Below, in pieces: positions 45,677 to 58,230 of a stretch of DNA of 64,000 bases. Position numbers and translations under genes: made by a program. Below the pieces are notes generated by a model. It worked only from the letters and a program-made list of their open reading frames with translations. It ran no database searches and was not told where the DNA came from. Source of the stretch: Loxodes magnus (lineage: Eukaryota; Ciliophora; Karyorelictea; Loxodida; Loxodidae). The stretch covers positions 62,001 to 126,000 of the forward strand of contig CAMPDV010000850.1 of assembly GCA_946699065.1 (NCBI GenBank), written 5' to 3'. Each line of letters opens with the position of its first letter. The stretch's first letter is position 1.

Positions 45677-45811
45677 CTTATACTATTGTTAAGCCAATAG
45701 TTTTAAGAATATTGGCATATGATTTGAGTAAATATCAGGTATTTTATATAAAATAAGGAATTTTAAATAATATACATTCTAGTTTTTTTAATTCTTTAAG
45801 TAGCTTTATAA

Positions 45812-46204
45812 ATGAAAGAAGCTGTGAATTATCCTGATTCTGATATAGGCAAGCTGTTTGCAGTTAGCTGGAACTTAAAATTTTATATTGTTTAGTAATT
45901 AAAAAAGATGTTAAAGTTCTATGATATGAGAATAAATAATCAGCTTTATGCTTTTAGTCGTTTCCTCTTTAAAACTATATTAAATATAAAGCTTTAAAAA
46001 AATATGATAAAGATACTAATTCCTATTTTAAAGAGCATGCCAATTGTACAGACTATAGCAACTAAAAGAGCTTTAGAAATTTGCTGAAATAATTTATACT
46101 AAAATTAGTTAGGAATACAGAGAAAGAGATAATTTAAATATTAAAGTCACGCACTTAATCTTACAGTTTTCAATATTATTTATATTCGTGTAATTATCTT
46201 GTGA
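45812..46204 (+). CDS. hypothetical 130-residue protein (right arm)
   Basis: Mirror copy of 7224-7616: MKEAVNYPDSDIGKLFAVSW to TGA at 46202-46204. Same length, with no visible change from the left copy. No family is recognised; see the left copy for the caveat on selection. Confidence 0.4.
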
Positions 46205-47236
46205 AAAATTAACTCTTCATGCAGAGGTAAAGACTCCTTTTACCTTTAATGTGCATTTTATTTTTATTTACTTAGAAAATTTTCAAATTGCTCTCTCTAA
46301 AAAATTTGAAAAATTAATAACATATGACCATGTCTAAATAAAATAGATTACTTCTCATAAATAAACAATTTATACCTTCAAATATCTATTTTTTACACCA
46401 ATCTACTAAAAAATTATTAAAAGTGTAGGATAAAGCACAAGCAATTAATTAGAGACTAAAGGAGTCCAACAAGAAAGTACAAAAAGCAACAATATAATGG
46501 AGGAAGACGAAAGGAATTATGGTTGAATTTTAGTAACATATTAAAATAAAGTATCTGATTTATATGAGTTACTGATTTCTTCTAATTTTTAAATAGTTAC
46601 ATTATAGTAATAATGTTATGATTTTGTATTTTTTATCATATACATAAAAATATTTTAGTCTTGCGTTTTTTTAATTCTGTAATTAAATATCGAAAAAGTA
46701 AGTTAGCATGTAAAATAATCATAATATTGAAATCCTTTTTTCAGTTACTAAAGAAAAATAACTTATTATTGGCTTAGGAATTGATGGCATCTTATCTACT
46801 TTTGTAAAAAATAAAGAAATAAGAGTTATAATGTGATTTTTATTTAATTTAATCTTAATTTAGTAAGTCAGCAACAACTCAGCATTGCTTCTACTCTAAA
46901 ATATTTTATTTAGTAAATTTTGTAATTTAAATTAGAAATAACTAGTGTTCTAGGTAATTTAGCTTCAAAATTTTTCTGTTTTAATTACTTATAAAATTAA
47001 GTTATTTAAAATTACTTATACAAAATACATAAAATTACTAGTAAAAGGAAATTTAAAAATAACATTTATATTTTTAATTATTTATTTATACATTATCCTA
47101 TATAGAACTAGTTAAACTAATTTATACTTTATATCAAATAAACAACTACTAATTTAATCAAATACTTTCTTTATACTATCAAATATAACTATACATATCA
47201 TCTTAAATATATTTAAATCTTATCTTTAAAATAAAG
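46205..47236. other. AT-rich arm sequence with an empty insertion site
   Basis: Nearly identical to the left arm. At 46971-46983 it holds the single unoccupied copy of the 13-mer that flanks the left-arm element at 5615-6457. Confidence 0.6.
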
Positions 47237-48102
47237 AAAAAAAATTGAAAATTGCGCGGTAAAAACGAAATAGTCGATTCGCCTTTCTAGAAACTAAAAC
47301 AGAAAAGCCAAAAGAAAGGAAGGCAAAGAAAAATAAAAGTAGATGACTACATCAGAATCTAGTTCTTCTTCCAAAGGTAAAGTGATGGTTGGAATGTAAT
47401 AAGTAGAAGAATAAAAAAATGACCCATATTAAAAACTCTAAAATTAAGTCGAATAAATGAAAAAATAAATTTTCCGATACTAAGAAACCATATTCAACCA
47501 AAGCATATAAATAAGAGAACTTATAAGTAATATTGATTTTTAGGATAATAAATTAACAATCTTAAGAAAATAACTAATATAAAATCAATTAATAACAGAA
47601 GGATAATTATGAAGATAATCTTAATCAAACTTACCCAATAATCAAATAATGGAATTAGAAAAAACTCAAACTTAAATAAAAAAAGAAGAAATCTCATAAA
47701 TCGAAATTTAAGATCAGAATATAATAAAAAATTAGAAAAGATAGAAAGCAAGATATTTATAAAAAAATAATCAAGATAAGAACTTAAACAATGTTGATAC
47801 TGCAAATCAAGATTTCATTTATTAAGGAAATGCATAACCTGAAAAAAACTGAACAAAAAAGAACAAAACAGAACATGAACTTAAATTAACAAACTTTGAA
47901 TTACATCAAATGGAATTTATAAGAGAAAAATATTTGCTGGATAGACTGAGAATCAACAGTGGTTACCTACCACTTAATCAAGAAGGCCGTGGTATCCATC
48001 CTCGTTAAGAAAATGGCCGCAAGTTCCTGGTTTAAATCCCAGAAAATGTTAAACTCTTTTTTATATTTAGTTTATAATTAATTAATTAATCTTGAAAACA
48101 AG
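47237..48102 (+). mobile_element. single-ORF coiled-coil/zinc-knuckle element 2
   Basis: Right-arm-only insertion. The left arm is unoccupied at the matching point near 5355-5365. A short imperfect duplication (AAAATAAAG at 47228-47236, AAAACAAG at 48095-48102) flanks it. The protein aligns with element 1 along the coiled coil (RKQLIQNQLITEGQLWRQSQ against RNQLIQSQVVTKEQLWLQSQ) and the zinc knuckle (CWYCKSRFHLLRKC, near 47795). The 3' hairpins are partly kept. The 5' part is diverged; it probably has a few breaks. Confidence 0.68.
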
Positions 48103-49182
48103 CTTTAGGAATCAAACTATATTATTTCTACTATATATTATTATCGTATAGCGGATTATTTAACTAAGCTGCTTTTATCAATTCTCAGACAAATCTTTTT
48201 CGCAATCTTAAGCAATTTTCACACAATATGATTCTAAAATTTATTTACAGATTTAAAATTAATATTTAGTAAAAAAATCTAGGGTAAATTGGTGAAATCT
48301 CTTATCTGAACATTATTTGGTAAAATATCGAAAGACAGCGAATAACATGAATCAATAAATGGTATAAGTGATTCTAATTGTATGTATCTTAAATCTTTCA
48401 GTAAATAACGAAAGCTAATTAAGAAATATTGATTTGCGTAAGAAACTGAAGATTTTAAAAAGCAAATAAAAGTTTGATAAGCAAAGCAAAGTAGATTAAA
48501 TTGTATTTCAAATATATTGGATCCTATGGCAAACTTTAGAAGAAAACAATATTGGAGCTCTAATTAATTGTAATCATTAACAAAAAGCAAGATTAATTCA
48601 TTATGAAGATAAACCAGGTTGAAAAAGTTATAATAAAAAGATAAAAAATCAGGTAGGTTAAAAGACCAAATGAAAGAACTAATAATTATAGAAGGAAGAA
48701 ATAGAAAATATAGCATATAAAAATTTTCAAAGTGGTTAATCTATTAATATTTGAAATTTTTTAAAGGATAATATTTGATATAGAATGAAATATGATTTTA
48801 GATTTAAGAAAATAATAAAAATAATAATCCATTAGAATGAATCTTCTTAAATAGGATTACCATATTTTATAATATTAAAATTAAATAAAAAAATAAAATA
48901 AAATCCGATTGTTAGAATGGAAAAATCAAAAAAGGAAGGAATAAAAGATTATATATAGCAAGAATAATTAAAAATTGATGAGATCAAGATGATAATTAAA
49001 AAAATTAAAAACATTTGCAAATTTCAATTCTCAAACGTAAAACTAAAAAAGAATTATATTGGAATAATTAAATTAAATTAAATTAAATTAATTTTAATAT
49101 ATAAAAAAGGATAACGAAAAAACTACGATCAAAACTGATAAAATTAGGTTTAAAAAATAATAAGTGTTAAAATTATAAAAAA
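48103..49182. other. outer right-arm sequence, no supportable gene
   Basis: Mirror of 3812-3987 plus 4471-5365. The readable plus-strand frame is not kept between arms. The left-arm insertion of 3988-4470 is absent here (near 48995). Confidence 0.4.
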
Positions 49183-50854
49183 ATGTGAAACGGCATGAAA
49201 AACTATGAAGGAGAATTATTTCATGGAAAAATGCATGGATAAGGCATATGTAAATGAAAAGACGGGTCAAAATATGAAGGATAATGAATAGAAGATAAAA
49301 GAGACGGTAAAGGAATAAATTATTATTAAGATGGAGCAGTCTACGAAGGAGATTGGATAAAAGATTAAAGACATGGATTCGGTATTTATAAATGAAAAGT
49401 TGGACATAAATATGAAGGATAATGATCGAAACATAAAAGAGAAGGTAGAGGAGCAATGTTTTACTCAAACGGAGATTTTTATGAAGGAGAATGATTAAAT
49501 GATAAACTACATGGGAAAGGTACATTTAAATGATGATATGGAGATAAATATGAAGGATAATGGCAAAAAAATAAAAAAGAAGGAAAAGGAACATTGAATT
49601 ACTCAAATGGAGATATTTATGAAGGAGATTGGGTAAAAAACTAATGATATGGATAAGGTATTTATAAATGAATATAAGGTTAAAAATATGCAGGATAATG
49701 AATAGAAGGCTTAAAAGAAGGTAAAGGAATAATGAATTACTCAAATGGAGATATTTATGAAGGAGATTGGATAAAAGATAAAAGACATGGATAAGGAACA
49801 TATGAAAGAAAAAATTAATTTAAATATGAAGGCTAATGAATAGAAGGTTTAAAGGAAAGCAAAGGAATAATATATTTCTCAAGTGGAGATACTTATGAAG
49901 GAGATTGGATATAAGATAATAAATATGGATAAGGTATCTATAAATGAAAAAATGGAGATATGCTTATAGGATTTTGAAAATGAGGTTAAATTTTAGGAAA
50001 ATTATCTATTTTAAATTTCAATGATGGAGGATTTTTTGATTCTTTTTACTTCAAAATGGATAAAAATGTTAAGCATATTCTTAACTAATTATAAGATTCT
50101 ATAAGAATTTAGAATTAAATTTTATTGAGAAAGTAAAAAGGAGAAATTTAATAATTACTCATAAAATAGAGCTAAAATATCCTTAATAATATATTTACTT
50201 TTCTTAGCTTAAAGGATATTTGCACTTTATAAAAGACTAATAACTTTTTTTATTCCTATAATTATAAATTCTAAATTATAAAGATTAAATATTGGAATGG
50301 ATCTAAAGATCGTATTAAAAGCAAAATAAACTGAATAATAAAATAAATATAGAGTTAAGATATAATAAAGCTAGTCATTGACTTGAATAACTTATCTCAA
50401 CATTTGATATACTAATTATAAACTACTTTATATCACAGTATCTTATTAAGATAATGAACAAACCTTAAACAAGGAAAAAAAGATACATTATAAGACTTTT
50501 CTCTTTATAGTGATAATAAGATATTTATACTTTCTACTTTTTTACCTTATCAGAGTTTAAGAAATTTAATACTTCAAGATCATTTTAAGGATGATGATTT
50601 ATATTTTATTGAATATTTGACTAATCTTGAATCATTAGATTTAAATGATATGAATAGTAATCAAAACGATTAAGGTCTTAGTGGATAATTTTTAGTTAAG
50701 TATTGTATGCATTTAAATAAACTTAAAGTACTAAAAATAAAAAGTCTTAATCTTTAACTAAAGTATATAAAATACTATTTAGAATAAAAAGGAACACTTA
50801 TTTAATAACTTTGCATAAATAATCCAAAAATAACTTCTAATTTTACTCATTTGT
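49183..50854 (+). pseudogene. MORN-F-box-LRR protein, copy E, cut off by the LINE
   Basis: Mirror of copy A. ATG at 49183 reads MWNGMKNYEGELFHGKMHGQ (copy A has MGNNMKNYE). MORN repeats, the F-box-like segment from 50176 (NILNNIFTFLSLKDIC) and the first LRRs stay in one frame. The gene then stops at 50854, where a run of A and the LINE begin. The remaining LRR half, present in copy A as 1235-2083, is not found beyond the LINE. Confidence 0.82.
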
Positions 50855-50870
50855 AAAAAAAAAAAAAAAA

Positions 50871-53522
50871 ATGGACATGCACAAAAATTCGCAAGATTTC
50901 TTTCTTAGCGACTCTTCTTTATCTAAAAATAAAGAAGCTGCTTTCTAAAACGATGAGCATAGGCAGATGCTCAACTACTTTTATGAAATAGACATGGAAT
51001 CGCTGCAACTTAAATCCGTTGATAATATCATGAAATTACTAAGAAATTTGCTAAAGAGCTGCAGTTAATGCCAAATTAATAGATATCTTCGAATTCCACT
51101 AAGACAGCTTGGCAATTCTTTAAAACGTGGACATTAATTGAAGACTAATCTCAAATATAGGAAATATACTTATAGGTAAAAAGACTAGCTTGTTACTTCA
51201 ACCTCTACGATGGTATCTAAAATATCCAATATACAGTAAGATACTTTAGATACTTAGGATATTTAAGATATTTCTTTAATTAAAAACTAAAATTAAATTT
51301 AAATACAAAATTAATAAGAGACTATAAAAATTCAACAATTCAATACACAAAATAACATAAAAAGTCAATAGCAGATTTCAATAGACATTTAAACTGATTA
51401 CTAAGAGAAGTTTGATATTACATACTTAACTGATCTTGAGATTTAAAATGCGTAACTTTAAGAAAAAATTGCAAAATTAAAATATAAAATTTAAAGCAAG
51501 ATAGAAGAGGCAAATACTTTTGAAAATTAAAGGATAAATGAAAGCAAAAATCTTAAATTTCGAATTTAAAAACTCATAACTAAAAATAATTCTCTGTAAG
51601 AAAATCTAATACATATATATGAGTAACACAATAAAGAAACTTTAAACATTAAATCACAATATAAAATACACTTAGAATAATACCAAAATTATTTATTTAA
51701 AGCTCAAAAGTAAATTAAGAAAATCTAGAATAAAAATTAAATCTTAAGGTTTGATAATTAGTAGAAATAGTTAATGCTTTAGTCCAAATAATTTGTAAAT
51801 AATGCTACAAATAAATAATAATCAATATAAACGAATACTGATCTTTCTTTAACTTAAATATAAGAATTGGAAACTTAGAGTTAACTTCTCACTTAGACTT
51901 AATAGCAAAGTATAGTAAAACAAGCTATGCTTAGTGAGGAGCTAATGAACATGACACTATCATTTAAACTACAAGATGAGGCAATACTTGCTTCCAAGTA
52001 AGAAGCCCAAAATATTATAAACAACTTGGTTACTCAAATTTAATTCACTCAAGCTGAATTGAGTAAATGTAATTTGAGACATAATGAAGTATAATAACAT
52101 CTTAGGGAGGTAGAAACTCTTAACTAAAATCTCAAAGGTGAAAATTTTCATTTATTAAGCAAAATAGATCAGATCGACTAAAAGGTACATTCACTCACAG
52201 TCAATTGCTAGTAACAACAGGCTTAGTCTTAATTATTACAAAATGAGAATTATTAAATATCATAGGAACTGAGCTTTCAAAAAAATAAATATGCCAAATC
52301 AGTCAAAAGCATTTTTACATAAACAATCACTCCTCAGGCATAGAATGAATAAACATAAATTGAAATTAAATTCAGCAACTAAATTTCTCAAGCAACTATA
52401 TCGACTTTAGATTTAACTACTGGTACAGACTTATTATTCTTAGATCAATCTACCTAGTGCGACTTCGTTGAATTGAAGTATACAAAGTTGTAGAATTTAT
52501 ATGATAAATTAAACAAATAATTTATCAATTAAGATATATAGAGTGTCTACTAAAGGCTTGTCTCGTGTTAATAAAAATAGTTTTGAGAAAAGGAAACACA
52601 AACCTGTTTAAAAATTAATAGCAAAGATGCTTGAACATGAACAAAAAAAGGGAAATTAATAAGCAATTATAGTTAGACAAGAATCATGCAGTTAAAGAAT
52701 TAGGTTATTTAGACTTAAAATTCTATCAATGCTAAGGATGAAGGAACAATAACAGTAGTTACCAATCATTAGCTAGTTGCTTCTTAACAAGAACTATAAA
52801 TCACAAAATAGAATAATGGAAAACTGTAAGAGTAATATAATGAATTAAACGGATTATATGTTTAACTCATGCAGGATTATGAGCATCAAGTAGAATTGAA
52901 GCTAAATGTCTATGCATAAATTTCAGAAATATAGAGAAAATAATAAGATGTTAAAACTCAATCTTACTTGAAAGAAATAAAATGAAATGCTTCAACATAA
53001 ACATTTTTAAGTGATTAAATTTAAGAAGATTAGCAGATTGAAATTTTAGAAAATTCAAATATCTAGACATCATATGTGATGAATTGGGATAGCCAAACAA
53101 AATTTGGAAAGAGAAGTTGAAGAGATGCCAAATTTAACCAAGACACTTTAAACTTAAAATAGTCAAAATTTGGGTTTAATGAAATAAATATTGAAGAGAT
53201 TTTAAATAAATACGAATTTAAAGACGCCTAACTAATTCAATTTATAAGGTCCAATAAATGATGAAATTAGAATCTTTTCACTTTAGTAGGCAATAGATTT
53301 ATAACTTTATCTTGCAAACTAAACCATGCTACGTGTGATGGAAATGAAATAGATATAAAAATCGATAATAAATTGAGTGAAAAGTACGATTCATTGACAT
53401 TATTCATTATAATAAGTTACAGGTAATATATCAAAAATTACCCAAATTGCTTAACATATAAATTCATCAAAATGAGAAGATTCTCTGTATTTATGAGCCA
53501 GGAATAAAAGGAGGAGTTTTGA
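50871..53522 (+). CDS. LINE ORF1, coiled-coil protein
   Basis: MDMHKNSQDFFLSDSSLSKN from 50871. One frame gives Gln/Asn/Lys-rich coiled coil for about 830 codons. It has a CSQC pair near residue 66 but no CCHC knuckle. ORF1 proteins bind LINE RNA and form multimers. TGA is read as Trp inside (DAWTWTKKG). An in-frame TGA at 53520-53522 is the possible stop. From about 53390 the frame of ORF2 already looks more protein-like, so the ORFs may overlap or be linked by a frame change. Confidence 0.7.
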
Positions 53523-53707
53523 CTTCATCATAAGAAATTCATCGATTTATAAAAAACGGAAATTATATAGTTAAAACGCTGCTATAAACTGATTTTAGAA
53601 TTAACTATATTGTCCTTTAAAAATAACTAAGACTCAAAGGAGGTGTAGAGAACAATGTAGAATAACCGTATTAATGCAAACAAGAATTTGAGAATTAAGA
53701 AATAAAG

Positions 53708-56700
53708 ATGCCTATCGATAAGCAAAGAGAGATAGGCATAATAAAGCTTGGACATATTAACATAAATGGAATTGGAAGCAAGCAATTAAACGTGGAAGAA
53801 TTTATACGAAATAATGACTTAGACATTTTCTCAATTAATGAAACGTGATAAAAATAAGACTATCCTCCAATACTTATTAATGGATATAGGACCTATTTCA
53901 AGAACTCAGGAAAAGGAGGAGGAGTTTGCTTAATTGTTAGAGATTAACTTAATAGCACGGAATAGAATAGCATATAACAATTAGCTCAAGAGAGGTTCGT
54001 TACAATCAAACTAGATAATATATTCATAACATGTTGTTACATGCCAGATAACAGCAAGAGTGAAAATATAAAAGACGAAGCATATGAATATATAAATGTA
54101 TTCCTTAATTCTTTTCCTGACAACTCACATATATTATTAGGAGATTTTAACGCACTACTATAAGGCTTTGGGGATAACCCTATTAACAACTATGACAATA
54201 CAAATAGATTCTAAGAATTCATTCTCTAAAACGATTTAGAAATAATAAACGATGCAAATATGAACACATGCTTACATAAAGGGAATAAAAATATGTATTG
54301 CAACGATTATATTGTCATCAGTAATCACTTGAATATGAATTAATTTAGAAATTTTCAGGTTCATAATTATAGCTTATTTTCAGATCATATTCCATTCACA
54401 GTTGAATTTGTATACCATACTCATCTTCAAACTGAAAAAATAAAAGTGAGAAAGTACAAAATAAGTAGACTGTAGGATCCTATTGATAGATTTATCTATT
54501 AGAATTCATTCAAAGATTAAGTAGAAGTATTCTTCCTAATTGATAGAGATAACTTAGAATATTAATACACTTATATTAGAGACTGCATTTAGAACAATGC
54601 AGATTAAGTTTTAGGCTCATTTATCCCAGACCCGAAGTATAATAGACTTCCTAAGGACCTCACATAAAAATATATCGAAGCAAAGAGAGCAAATTAATTG
54701 TACAAAGAAACTTTAGCATATATAGGGAGGAATAACTAAGAAATCATTGATCTTCACTAAAGAGCGAACACATTATGAAAAAGCTTTTAGCATCATTTAT
54801 GAAAATTAAAAAAACAAAAGGCCAAAAACAGATTCCTACTCCTCAATGAAACCACAAAAGATATGTTTTCTTAAGCAAAGAAAATACTTAACCCTAGACA
54901 AAGAAATTTGATGAACTTTAATAAGGAATTGAAGGACTAATTTGTAGAAGCATGGGAAAATTAGGTATTTAGCAAGCATTCGAATTTAACTAACCAATAG
55001 ATTGAACTAAGTAACTAGAAAATAGATGCAATTTATGAAAATAACATAGAAATTCAAAATTAACCCTTTTCTTACTTATAAGATTTCGATCCTTTTACAA
55101 TAGAAGAGATTACCTAACTTATAAGTCTAATTCCTAATGGTAAAGCAGCAGGGCCAGATGGAATAAAAGGAGAACTGCTAAAATATGCAGGATATTATCT
55201 AGCGTTGATGCTTCATTCTTTTATAAATAACATGCTTAGAATTGGAAGGATTCCTGAAGAGCTTAATACTTCTATCATAATCCCCATTTTCAAAAAAGGA
55301 AGTAAAGACGATTGAAAAAACTGACGCCCTATTTCCCTTATCAATACTATTTTGAAATTATATGATAAGGCCCTTACGAAGAGACTCTACTCAATAATTT
55401 ATGAAAGACAGTTAATCCACTCAAGCTAAATGGGGTTTATGAAGAACAAATAAACGACCTAATAAATATGAGTGATCCAATAAATCATAGATCTTTATCG
55501 AAAACAAGCGAAAGGAAAAACTAAATTGATTGCAACTTTAATTGACGTAGAGAAAATGTTTGATTCTATTGAAAGAAGAATTCTTTTTAAATAACTAAGA
55601 AGAGTCAAATTACCACTAGGTCTCATCTTGGCTTTAGAATCATTTTATAATAACTTAACTACTTCCTTTATTATAGACGGAGCAAATTCTAAGAAATTGA
55701 AATTTAGCAATGGAGTGATGTAAGGAAGTTCGCATGGACCTGTGCTTGCATTATTATACTATGACATTGTCATTAGACATATAGAAAACAAAGGAGAAAT
55801 ATTAGGATTCAGATGTGCTAATTTTAAGAATAGGTTCACTTGTAGAGGTTGAGCTGACGATTTAATCCTATTATCGAACTCATAAAAAAATATGTAGTCA
55901 CTTATTAATGAAGCAAACTCCATTTTCAATTAGACATTTCTTAAAATAAATGTCTCCAAATGCGAAACGATATAGTTTTTAAAAAAGAAAAGCAAAGAAA
56001 CAAAACTAGACTTAAAAATAGGAGACCAAGCAATAATTTAGAAACAGCAAGTCACATATTTAGGGGTGATCCTTCACCAAAAGAAGAATCTAATTAACCA
56101 TTGCAAATACGTTGCTGCAAACTATCTTTCAGCAATTAAAAAGGCAGTATTTGCATTATCAAGATATAGAAACGTAACACCTTGAAACTTCAAAATGCTT
56201 TGTAGACTGTTCACGCTTCCTAAAGCAGAATACGGTGGGGACTTAATACCTTGGACTGTTCAGTATGGAATAAATGGAATCTTGAACAGAATTGAAAAGA
56301 GCATGAGGTTAATAGCCAGAAAAGCCTTTTAATCAGCAGGAAATACGTTTAATGAATCATGCTTTGTAGACCTCAACTGGATGCCATTCAAACACATGAT
56401 GGCTCTTAAGTATTTCAGGTTTTTCTTTAAGATTAGAAATGAAAGCTAAAATCAACCTTAATCATCTATTGGAATATTGTTTGAGAACAATTATAAAGAG
56501 GGATATCAATATTATGATGAAGTTTAGAAACTGGCCTCATTTTATAAAATAGAAATTGATAATAAAGAGCACAATAACAACTTAACTTAATTCAGTAAAT
56601 ATGTGTAGGCATAAATATAAAAGACATATTTTGAATTAGCTCTTTCAAGATTCAGCAGAATGCCTACTGCATAAATATATACAGAACAATTTTAAAACCT

Positions 56701-57373
56701 AAGATAATTCCCCAAAATAACATACACGAAATTAAACAAAAAATATTTGAAAGAAATAATTTGTATCTATAAGATTAGAAGCCAGTCTTACGCATTTCGA
56801 AAGACTCTGAAAGATCGAAATTATATTATTGAAAACCCTTTTTGTATATGCGGAGAATATGACACTCTCCAACATGTAATGGAATGTATATATTACATTG
56901 ATATAAGAGAATGATTGGTCTCCAAAATTGGTTAATGTGATATTTTGAAACTAATAAGTTACGATTAACTATATATAAACTCTTTTTCTAAGAAAAAAAT
57001 AGAAATGGTGGATGAATAAATAAAAATATTCATTCAAATGTTTATCAAAAGGAGGCGAGAAATTCTATAACAAGAGAAAGAAGAAGAGCAATACGAGAAA
57101 TAATAAAAAGAAGCAAATCTAAGAATAGAAAATTTTAATGAAGAGAATGAAGAATAATAAAAACAAGAAAACAAAGAATAAGATGTCCAACAAAATTAGA
57201 TGAAAAATGATGAGGAAGAAGAAGATTGGAACGAAGAGGAAAACGATAGCGAAGATGAAGAAGAAGAAGATTGACAACAGAAAATAGAAAAAAATGAAAG
57301 TTAGTTTGAAAATGAACAAGAAAGGAGATACTTAGAAGAAAAAAAAAAACCTAAATTAGAAAATTAGTTCTGA
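53708..57373 (+). CDS. LINE ORF2: AP endonuclease and reverse transcriptase
   Basis: ATG at 53708 (MPIDKQREIGIIKLGHINING) to TGA at 57371-57373, 1222 codons without a break. AP endonuclease: N in HINING, Glu45 in SINETW, LLGDFNA, SDH at 225-227. Reverse transcriptase: GKAAGPDG (478), IPIFKKGSKDDWKNWRPISL, LIDVEKMFDS (motif A Asp), GVMQGSSHGP, and WADD at 715-718 (normally YADD/FADD; the Trp is TGA). A C-terminal knuckle CICGEYDTLQHVMEC (1046-1060) is typical of non-LTR elements. A Glu/Asp-rich tail follows. It nicks target DNA and copies the element RNA there. The clade cannot be fixed; no RNase H is seen. Confidence 0.93.
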
Positions 57374-57460
57374 AGAGCAATAAACTTGATATATAATAAC
57401 ATTTAAAAACAATATAATACCTTCAATTTGAAGAACATATTCTGAAAATTGAAGGTACCA

Positions 57461-58230
57461 CAAATTTTTTTGGTTAAATTTAATTACTTTTTAATCTAGG
57501 AATATGATGAAGTTATTCAGATAGATATAACAATACTGTAACTTATTTAATTTACTCAATTTCAAAAGAGAATTTTATTAGCTTTATCTCTTAAATAGTT
57601 TGAAGCTAACTTTAACAAAAGAGATAACAATGAAATTACACTCTACAATTCTAGTTACTTACTAAGAATAATATAAACTTAAAGGAAAATAATAAAGGCA
57701 AAATACTAAAAGAATTTTTCTAAACTTAAGAAACAAAAATTATATAGACAAATAATAATAAGAAAGTCGTTCATAAATAAATCCTATTTCTGAAGTTAAA
57801 AAAAATAAATAGATGAAATTAATTTAACAATAGGAAGTATTATTAAATTTGAAAGAAAAAATAATCATTTAAAGAAGAATAATCAAAATCTTAAGAGATT
57901 TTAAAAGATAGAAATAATGAATAGATATTTTTGCTTTGAAAGTGAAAATTAAATATTGTATAACTTTAATAAAATTAAAATAGTAATCTTATACCAGTCT
58001 CATAAATAATTATAAAATTGTAAAATTTACTAGATAATTATGCAGAAAAAAAGAAAGTATACTAACTTAAAAAAAATTTAAATATCTGTTTTATTACAAA
58101 TAGAGGATGTTCATATTCAAAATTAAAAGAGAAAAAAGAAAAAGAAAAAGAAAAAAATCTTATTATTACAATACGAAGTAATTTTACAAAATATTTTAAA
58201 AGATTTAACTTTAAAAATAACTATAAAAAA
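57461..58230 (+). other. LINE 3' flank with weak coding look
   Basis: Lys/Gln-rich frames are readable (for example KQMKLIQQQEVLLNLKEKI), but no frame is favoured and no domain is seen. The sequence is unrelated to the inverted repeat. Confidence 0.25.

Larger units (their letters stand above)
37166..50854. repeat. right arm of the large inverted repeat
   Basis: Reverse complement of about 2083-16569. It carries MORN-F-box-LRR copies D and E, the 130-codon ORF, the decayed tRNA-Phe and older mobile elements in mirror order, plus one private insertion (47237-48102). The outer end coincides with the A-run that begins the LINE. Private insertions in each arm argue against an assembly artefact. 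Confidence 0.9.
50855..57460 (+). mobile_element. LINE (APE-type non-LTR retrotransposon)
   Basis: Seventeen A residues (50855-50871) lead straight into the ORF1 ATG. ORF1 is a long coiled-coil protein, and ORF2 has an AP endonuclease and reverse transcriptase. After the ORF2 stop comes a 12-bp stem (ACCTTCAATTT with AAAATTGAAGGT, about 57418-57457), which may be the 3' recognition structure. The 3' end is therefore placed near 57460 but not proven. No target-site duplication was found, and the host sequence does not resume on the far side. ORF2 is unbroken, so the copy is young or active. Confidence 0.85.

Noticed and set aside
48140-48990. Gln/Lys-rich frame (GALINCNHQQKARLIHYEDK) in both arms
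   Set aside because: Indels of two and four bases between the arms break the frame. At best it is a decayed gene.
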